From DATFVJ01 sp035517695 (lineage in GTDB: Bacteria > Actinomycetota > Actinomycetes > Streptosporangiales > Streptosporangiaceae), in contig DATIYI010000005.1 of assembly GCA_035517695.1 (NCBI GenBank), positions 1 through 15,942 on the forward strand: 15,942 nt of DNA, written 5' to 3'. Made by a program: the position numbers and the translations under genes. Positions 12,868 to 15,942 of this stretch are shown piece by piece (position 1 is the first letter of the stretch; the number at the start of each line of letters is the position of its first letter). The notes beneath the pieces were generated by a model. That model made no database searches and was not told where the DNA came from. It was given only the letters and a program-made list of their open reading frames with translations.

Positions 12868-13173
12868 TTGCATATTCTTTTACTTACTTGCCTTTGCGCC
12901 GCCGATCTGAGCACGGAAAACCGCGACGGTATCCCCATCTTCCACCAGCGCTTCTACCAAGCCGTCGCCATCAGCATCCCGCTGATCGTGCTCCGGCTGC
13001 CGCCGGTGCGGCGCTGGGTCATCGAGATGCGGCAAGCCGGCCGGGCAGCGCTCATGTGGCTTACCATCAGCCCGCTGCTGGTGCTGTATTTCCTCGGGTT
13101 CGGCTTCATCATCAACGAGGAGTTCTTCACTGGGCTCAAGGTGATCACGATGACCCACCTCCCCTCCGACTGA
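12868..13173 (+). CDS. Membrane protein fragment, probably N-terminally truncated
   Basis: 101 codons from a possible TTG start with no ribosome binding site. From residue about 13 the third positions are strongly GC-rich and the protein looks real: TENRDGIPIFHQRFYQAVAI, a hydrophobic helix (32-43), the basic loop RLPPVRRWVIEMRQAGR, a second helix (61-83, WLTISPLLVLYFLGFGFIIN) and NEEFFTGLKVITM. Before residue 13 the DNA is unusually AT-rich and the codons are atypical. Either translation starts at an unusual site or, more likely, a larger membrane protein has lost its N terminus here. A hairpin 22 bases after the stop supports a natural 3' end. No family recognised. Confidence 0.5.
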   Translation: MHILLLTCLCAADLSTENRDGIPIFHQRFYQAVAISIPLIVLRLPPVRRWVIEMRQAGRAALMWLTISPLLVLYFLGFGFIINEEFFTGLKVITMTHLPSD

Positions 13174-13194
13174 CCATCCGGCAGGCAGGCATGG

Positions 13195-13218
13195 CCTCCC
13201 CGGGTGGGGCGGGGGAGG
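13195..13218 (+). terminator. 7-bp stem hairpin after the membrane protein fragment
   Basis: CCTCCCC (13195-13201) pairs with GGGGAGG (13212-13218) around a 10-base loop, 22 bases after the stop at 13173. No T-tract. A second short hairpin, GCACCCC-gct-GGGGTGC, lies at 13293-13309. Both are candidates for ending transcription before the DUF3040 gene. Confidence 0.4.
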
Positions 13219-13413
13219 AATGGGCCGCAGGCTGGGCCGCGCCAGGCGCCGCAGGCATACCTGATGCGCCCGGCTGTCGGCGTGCGGCTCCGGCACCCCG
13301 CTGGGGTGCGCTCGCCGTAGGCGCGCTGGCGCGCGTACGGTGGACACAAGCCAGGCCGTCAGGCGAACGCGTACCAGTTGTGCCGGCCCGCCTGGGTTCC
13401 ATTGGAGGGCACC

Positions 13414-13836
13414 GTGCCTCTCTCTAAGCATGAACAGCGCCAGCTCGAGCAGATCGAGCAGGCGCTGCGCGCCGATGACCCGCGGTTTGCCGACGCCGTA
13501 GCGGCGGCCGACCCGCGGGTGCACTACAAGCGCCGGGTCATCGCGGCGGCGCTGGGGCTGGTGGCCGGCGTCGGACTGCTGCTCGCCGGGCTCGTGATCA
13601 ATATCATCGCAGTCGCGGTGGCGGGCTTTGTGGTCATGCTCGGCTGCAGCCTGTGGGCGGTGACCAGTTACCGGCGGATGACCGGCAGCACCACCGGACG
13701 CGTCCCCGCCAAGGGCAGGGGCGCCGGCAAGGAGCGGCGCGCCGCCAGGGGCGGGCGGGCTGGCAGGCAGGCGGGCCCGGGGCTGATGGGGCGGCTGGAG
13801 GAGCGCTGGCGGCGCCGCCAGGAGGGCGGCCGCTAA
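13414..13836 (+). CDS. DUF3040 family membrane protein
   Basis: 140 residues. It begins with the DUF3040 signature MPLSKHEQRQLEQIEQALRADDPRFA, then two hydrophobic helices (about 42-63 and 65-84, AAALGLVAGVGLLLAGLVIN and AVAVAGFVVMLGCSLWAV). It ends in a very basic Gly/Arg-rich tail (90-140). DUF3040 proteins are small actinobacterial membrane proteins, frequent near cell-division and envelope genes, of unknown function. The GTG start at 13414 is preferred over the upstream in-frame start because it matches the family N terminus and has GGAGGG five bases upstream. It stands alone. Confidence 0.88.
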   Translation: MPLSKHEQRQLEQIEQALRADDPRFADAVAAADPRVHYKRRVIAAALGLVAGVGLLLAGLVINIIAVAVAGFVVMLGCSLWAVTSYRRMTGSTTGRVPAKGRGAGKERRAARGGRAGRQAGPGLMGRLEERWRRRQEGGR

Positions 13837-13851
13837 ACTCCAGGCTGCCCG

Positions 13852-14202
13852 ATGTTTCGGGGCGGGTGGCTGGTCGGGGTCATCCGCGCCTGGGCGATCG
13901 CCCGCGCCTACCACCACAATCAGATCCTCGCCGACGACGAGGCCACCCCCATGGCCATCATCGGCGGGCTAGTGCTGTGGCTGCTCCGCCTGGCCCTCGC
14001 CCCACCCTCCACCATCACCGGGTTCCGCGGATGGGCGGTCGAGGAAGGCCCGAACGCCCCCGGCCGCAAAGCCCTCTGCCCGGCCCCGGCCACTCCTGGC
14101 CATGCTCCTCAACGTCAGCCGGGGGTAGTCTCAGCCGGTCACGGGGGCCAGGCGGAGACGTTTCTCAATTCCCGCAGCGTCCAGTTGGCCCGCGGCGACT
14201 GA
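13852..14202 (+). CDS. Small membrane protein with degraded C terminus (uncertain)
   Basis: The first about 70 codons have strong GC third-position bias and natural composition: MFRGGWLVGVIRAWAIARAY, HHNQILADDEATPMAIIGGL and one hydrophobic helix at 36-50 (IIGGLVLWLLRLALA). After about residue 72 the sequence becomes Pro/Gly-rich without clear character, and the frame ends inside the opposing Doc toxin gene (72-base overlap). The original gene was therefore probably shorter or frameshifted near 14070-14110. No ribosome binding site is visible; the frame is the same as that of the preceding DUF3040 gene, 15 bases after its stop. Function unknown. Confidence 0.35.
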   Translation: MFRGGWLVGVIRAWAIARAYHHNQILADDEATPMAIIGGLVLWLLRLALAPPSTITGFRGWAVEEGPNAPGRKALCPAPATPGHAPQRQPGVVSAGHGGQAETFLNSRSVQLARGD

Positions 14203-14520
14203 GAGGGTGAGATCAAATGCTTCGTCATCGCTCAGTTCCAGGCGGTGGCCGTTGATCCGCAGAAAAACCACCGTGGCGAGCAGCGCGAGCCGCTTATTGC
14301 CATCGACCAGCGCATGGTTGCCGGCCAGCGAGTGCATGAGCGCGCCAGCCTTCCCGGCGAGTGTGGGATAAGCCTCCTGCCCCAACAGGCCCGACTGGGG
14401 CCGGTGACATGCGGAATCCAGCAGGCCAAGATCTCGCACCGGACCCGCCCCCAGCGCGCTCACCAAGCCGGGAAGATCTTCCAGGCTGAGGTACTCCACG
14501 CCGGCACCGTGATCGCTCAC
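14131..14520 (-). CDS. doc: Doc-type (Fic family) death-on-curing toxin
   Basis: 129 residues, the typical Doc length. The Fic motif is HALVDGNKRLA (His69 to Ala79): His69 is the catalytic residue, and Asp73-Gly74-Asn75-Lys76-Arg77 bind nucleotide phosphate. The usual aromatic third position (HxF) is Leu here, an accepted variation. Upstream it has SLEDLPGLVSALG and AYPTLAGKAGALMHSLAGNH; downstream VVFLRINGH and the DDEAFDLTLSVAAG helix. Doc of phage P1 phosphorylates EF-Tu and stops translation; this protein is inferred to act similarly. GTG start overlaps the antitoxin stop by four bases (GTGA), so the two are translationally coupled. The residues seen give no sign of inactivation. Confidence 0.93.
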   Translation of the reverse strand: MSDHGAGVEYLSLEDLPGLVSALGAGPVRDLGLLDSACHRPQSGLLGQEAYPTLAGKAGALMHSLAGNHALVDGNKRLALLATVVFLRINGHRLELSDDEAFDLTLSVAAGQLDAAGIEKRLRLAPVTG

Positions 14521-14717
14521 ACCTGGCCGAGCCTGTCAAGCACCTCTCCCCACCGGTCCAGCATCTCAGCGGTTGCCTCGCGCACCCGGTCGGTGTGTGC
14601 CACCTCCCGGGCGCTGCGGCGGATCGCCCGGAGCACGGCCTCATGCAAGGACACATGCTCTGCCTCTGCCAGGGCCCTGAGCAGTGCACTGTCTTCCTCA
14701 TCGAGCCTCAGGTTCAT
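14517..14717 (-). CDS. Ribbon-helix-helix (CopG-type) antitoxin of the Doc toxin
   Basis: 66 residues: MNLRLDEEDSALLRALAEAE, HVSLHEAVLRAIRRSAREVA and a C-terminal helix HTDRVREATAEMLDRWGEVL that should bind and block the Fic active site of Doc. The N-terminal strand NLRL plus two helices is the ribbon-helix-helix DNA-binding fold, which represses its own promoter as a dimer. The start at ATG 14717 is chosen because the ribbon strand begins there; upstream in-frame ATGs at 14750/14753 would add 11-12 residues of poor character and lie within the presumed operator. There is no strong ribosome binding site, which fits a short or absent leader. It is followed directly by doc with a four-base overlap. 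Confidence 0.85.
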   Translation of the reverse strand: MNLRLDEEDSALLRALAEAEHVSLHEAVLRAIRRSAREVAHTDRVREATAEMLDRWGEVLDRLGQV

Positions 14718-14732
14718 CGCCACACAGTCATA

Positions 14733-14766
14733 GTACCACTTTGGTACCATCATGTCCGGAGACATG
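14733..14766. promoter_or_regulatory. Two inverted repeats at the antitoxin promoter (putative operator)
   Basis: GTACCA-CTT-TGGTAC (14733-14747) and CATGTC-CGGA-GACATG (14751-14766) are perfect 6-bp inverted repeats next to each other, directly upstream of the antitoxin start. The left one overlaps a -10-like TACTAT on the minus strand. Binding sites of this type would allow the antitoxin (with or without Doc) to repress the operon. Confidence 0.6.
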
Positions 14767-15091
14767 AGTGCACAGCACTGGGCCTCAGAATGACGCCGCG
14801 GCCGAGCGCACAGATGATCTAGTCGTGGATGGTCATGCCCAGATGCAGGGCACAGAAGGACTAATCGGTCGGTAACAGAATGTGACAGCACCACCCTGGC
14901 AGCGAGCGCGTGTAACCGCCTAATTGAGACTCCTGCGATCTGCGCTCCTTGACCGGCGTTGCCGGTGCCGGGACAGGCCTCCCAGATCAGGGTGTTCGGT
15001 GTGCTGGCGGGCACCTGGCTGGGCTGCTACCGCACCGCTATTGCCCTGCCGGAACAATCCCGGCCTCGCCAGGGGACCTTGGACTCTGTTG
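14767..15091. other. Intergenic stretch right of the toxin-antitoxin module
   Basis: No clear gene. One plus frame from 14953 to 15099 has mildly natural composition (FGVLAGTWLGCYRTAIALPE) but no ribosome binding site. No tRNA, repeat or convincing hairpin was found. Confidence 0.35.
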
Positions 15092-15410
15092 ATGGCTGAT
15101 GACGTCGCTTCCTCAGCGGAGCTATTCCGCGTGTCGGCACGGTACCGCCGGCCACCGGTCTGGGGTGACATACACGTGACCCTCATGCCAGAGGGCTCGG
15201 GGTCGACGTGCATTACCGCCCGGGCGATGGCGTTCCCGAACCTGCTCGCGCTGGTATTCAGCCCGGAGCGGAGAATCCTTGACCAGTTCGCCGCAATGCT
15301 CCTCACCGGCCGCCACTGGCGCACCTCTGCCGGAGTTCGAGGGCATCGCCGCGCAGGACCCGGTCTTCCATTCGACCGTGCCGGAGGGACCCACCGATAG
15401 CGTCACGTAA
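15092..15410 (+). pseudogene. Unknown protein, C-terminal part with a frameshift
   Basis: From ATG 15092 the frame reads MADDVASSAELFRVSARYRR, WGDIHVTLMPEGSGSTCITA and RAMAFPNLLALVFSPERRIL, ending near DQFAAML; this looks like a beta-rich domain ending in a helix. The annotated frame then becomes Arg-rich nonsense and stops at 15400. In another frame the natural continuation appears: AATGAPLPEFEGIAAQDPVF, then HSTVPEGPTDSVT and a stop at 15408-15410. A single frameshift at about 15290-15320 (near GCCGCAATGCTCCTCACC) joins the two. The frameshift could be a real mutation or a sequencing error. The N-terminal part also seems to be missing. I do not recognise the family. It ends 22 to 58 bases before the possible starts of the ATP-grasp gene. 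Confidence 0.45.
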
Positions 15411-15468
15411 CTGGGGGCCCGGCGACGCCCCAATGCGCCCAGCTGGGCCCGGACACTTGGAGGTGGGT

Positions 15469-15942
15469 TTGCGGGTCCTGCTGTCAGAGGCGTCGAGCCT
15501 GACTGCACGCGAGCACCTGTCGGTGCTCGGGCCATCAGGGATAGACGCCGACGTCGCATCGAGCAACAGCCTGGCGATTGCGCGGTTTAGCCGCTGGTGC
15601 GGCCGCACGGTTCGCGTGCCACGCAGCGCCGATGACCCGAAGGGGTATCTCGATACCGTGGCGGCAGCGCTGCGCGATGGCCGGTACGACGCGCTCCTGC
15701 CCACGCACGAACAGGCCTGGCTGTTCGCCGCCGGCCGTCACCTTCTGCCCGCTGATACGCCGCTGGCGGTGGCGGACATCGAAGCGTTCGACCAAATCCA
15801 GGGCAAGGTTGCCTGCTGTCGGCTGTTTGATGCGCTCGGCCTGCCGCAGCCAGCGTGGTCGGTTCTGGCCGCCACCGACCAGGCTCGCCGCGTGGAGTTG
15901 CCGTGCTGGCTCAAGGCGTCGTTCTCCACCGCCGGCCGCGGG
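15469..15942 (+). CDS. ATP-grasp domain protein, N-terminal part, runs off the right edge
   Basis: 158 codons are open to the window edge. Residues 1-100 form a pre-ATP-grasp domain: RVLLSEASSLTAREHLSVLG, NSLAIARFSRWCGRTVRVPR, and YDALLPTHEQAWLFAAGRHL. The ATP-grasp domain begins at about residue 110 (AFDQIQGKVACCRLFDALGL, PQPAWSVL), and WLKASFSTAGRG at the edge is the nucleotide-binding lysine plus Gly-rich loop. Such proteins resemble carbamoyl-phosphate-synthase-like ligases that join an acyl phosphate to an amine, but the substrate cannot be read from this part. Start candidates in frame are ATG 15433, GTG 15463 and TTG 15469; GGAGG at 15459-15463 fits only TTG 15469, which I chose. The partner genes must lie to the right. 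Confidence 0.85.
   Translation, partial: MRVLLSEASSLTAREHLSVLGPSGIDADVASSNSLAIARFSRWCGRTVRVPRSADDPKGYLDTVAAALRDGRYDALLPTHEQAWLFAAGRHLLPADTPLAVADIEAFDQIQGKVACCRLFDALGLPQPAWSVLAATDQARRVELPCWLKASFSTAGRG

Noticed and set aside
12852..12878. Plus-strand promoter TTGATT / TATTCT
   Set aside because: The spacer is only 15 bp, and a transcript starting there would miss the only possible start codon of the downstream gene.
12030..13427. 465-codon plus-strand frame across several genes
   Set aside because: Antisense to the well-started single-pass membrane protein and out of frame with the genes downstream; no family character.
12880..13917. 345-codon minus-strand frame opposite the DUF3040 gene
   Set aside because: Pro/His/Arg-rich shadow; the plus-strand DUF3040 signature is unmistakable.
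14953..15099. Possible small peptide gene upstream of the ATP-grasp gene (RiPP precursor idea)
   Set aside because: No ribosome binding site, no core-peptide pattern, and the ATP-grasp protein is of the CPSase-like type rather than a clear graspetide ligase.

Overview
The window is high-GC DNA with strongly GC-biased third codon positions, many GTG starts, a fragment of a mycothiol-dependent DinB/maleylpyruvate-isomerase-type enzyme and a DUF3040 protein. Together these point to a chromosome of a soil actinomycete (Streptosporangiales/Streptomyces/Frankia-like; the genus cannot be told). It looks like an accessory region: intact small operons are separated by recognisable gene fragments and frameshifted remnants.

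Layout. (1) 1-2280: edge of an integrative element. An overlapping pair of small unknown genes (323-1010) is followed by the 3' half of tRNA-Arg(CCG) (1234-1275) with a tandem copy of its last 12 bases, a 10-bp direct repeat that resembles integrase arm sites, and a tyrosine recombinase whose N-terminal half is deleted. The tRNA 5' half is missing on the left while the integrase lies on the right, so the junction looks like attP rather than a simple attL or attR. (2) 2422-6661: stress/envelope block. It holds a cofactor-free haloperoxidase-type hydrolase, a truncated DUF1269-like protein, a tight operon of three membrane proteins (HdeD-like; a small Cys/His-rich protein; a YbhN/LPG-synthase-type flippase-like protein), and a full-length DUF1269-like protein facing it across a hairpin. 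(3) 6662-7682: mosaic of remnants, including the N-terminal stub of a mycothiol-dependent enzyme. (4) 7672-10386: amino-acid metabolism divergon. A Cys/Met-metabolism PLP enzyme and a PhzF-family protein form one operon, divergent from an Lrp/AsnC regulator, with a 15-bp palindrome in the shared promoter region. (5) 10387-11430: remnants, including a lone Walker A fragment of a LuxR-type ATPase regulator, and an ArsR-type repressor with a 12-bp palindrome at its promoter. (6) 11677-14202: small, mostly membrane or unknown proteins (79-aa acidic protein; 176-aa single-pass protein; a probably N-terminally truncated membrane protein; DUF3040 protein; a degraded small membrane protein). (7) 14131-14717: ribbon-helix-helix antitoxin and Doc/Fic toxin, translationally coupled. 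(8) 15092-15942: a frameshifted unknown ORF, then the first 158 codons of an ATP-grasp ligase that runs off the right edge.

The best-supported functional units are the PLP enzyme/PhzF/Lrp divergon, the RHH-Doc toxin-antitoxin module and the three-gene membrane operon. I found no CRISPR array, no rRNA, no complete tRNA and no complete insertion sequence. No clearly new multi-gene system is proven. The least explained units are the overlapping gene pair at the att junction, the membrane operon flanked by two DUF1269-like genes, and the ATP-grasp gene at the right edge.
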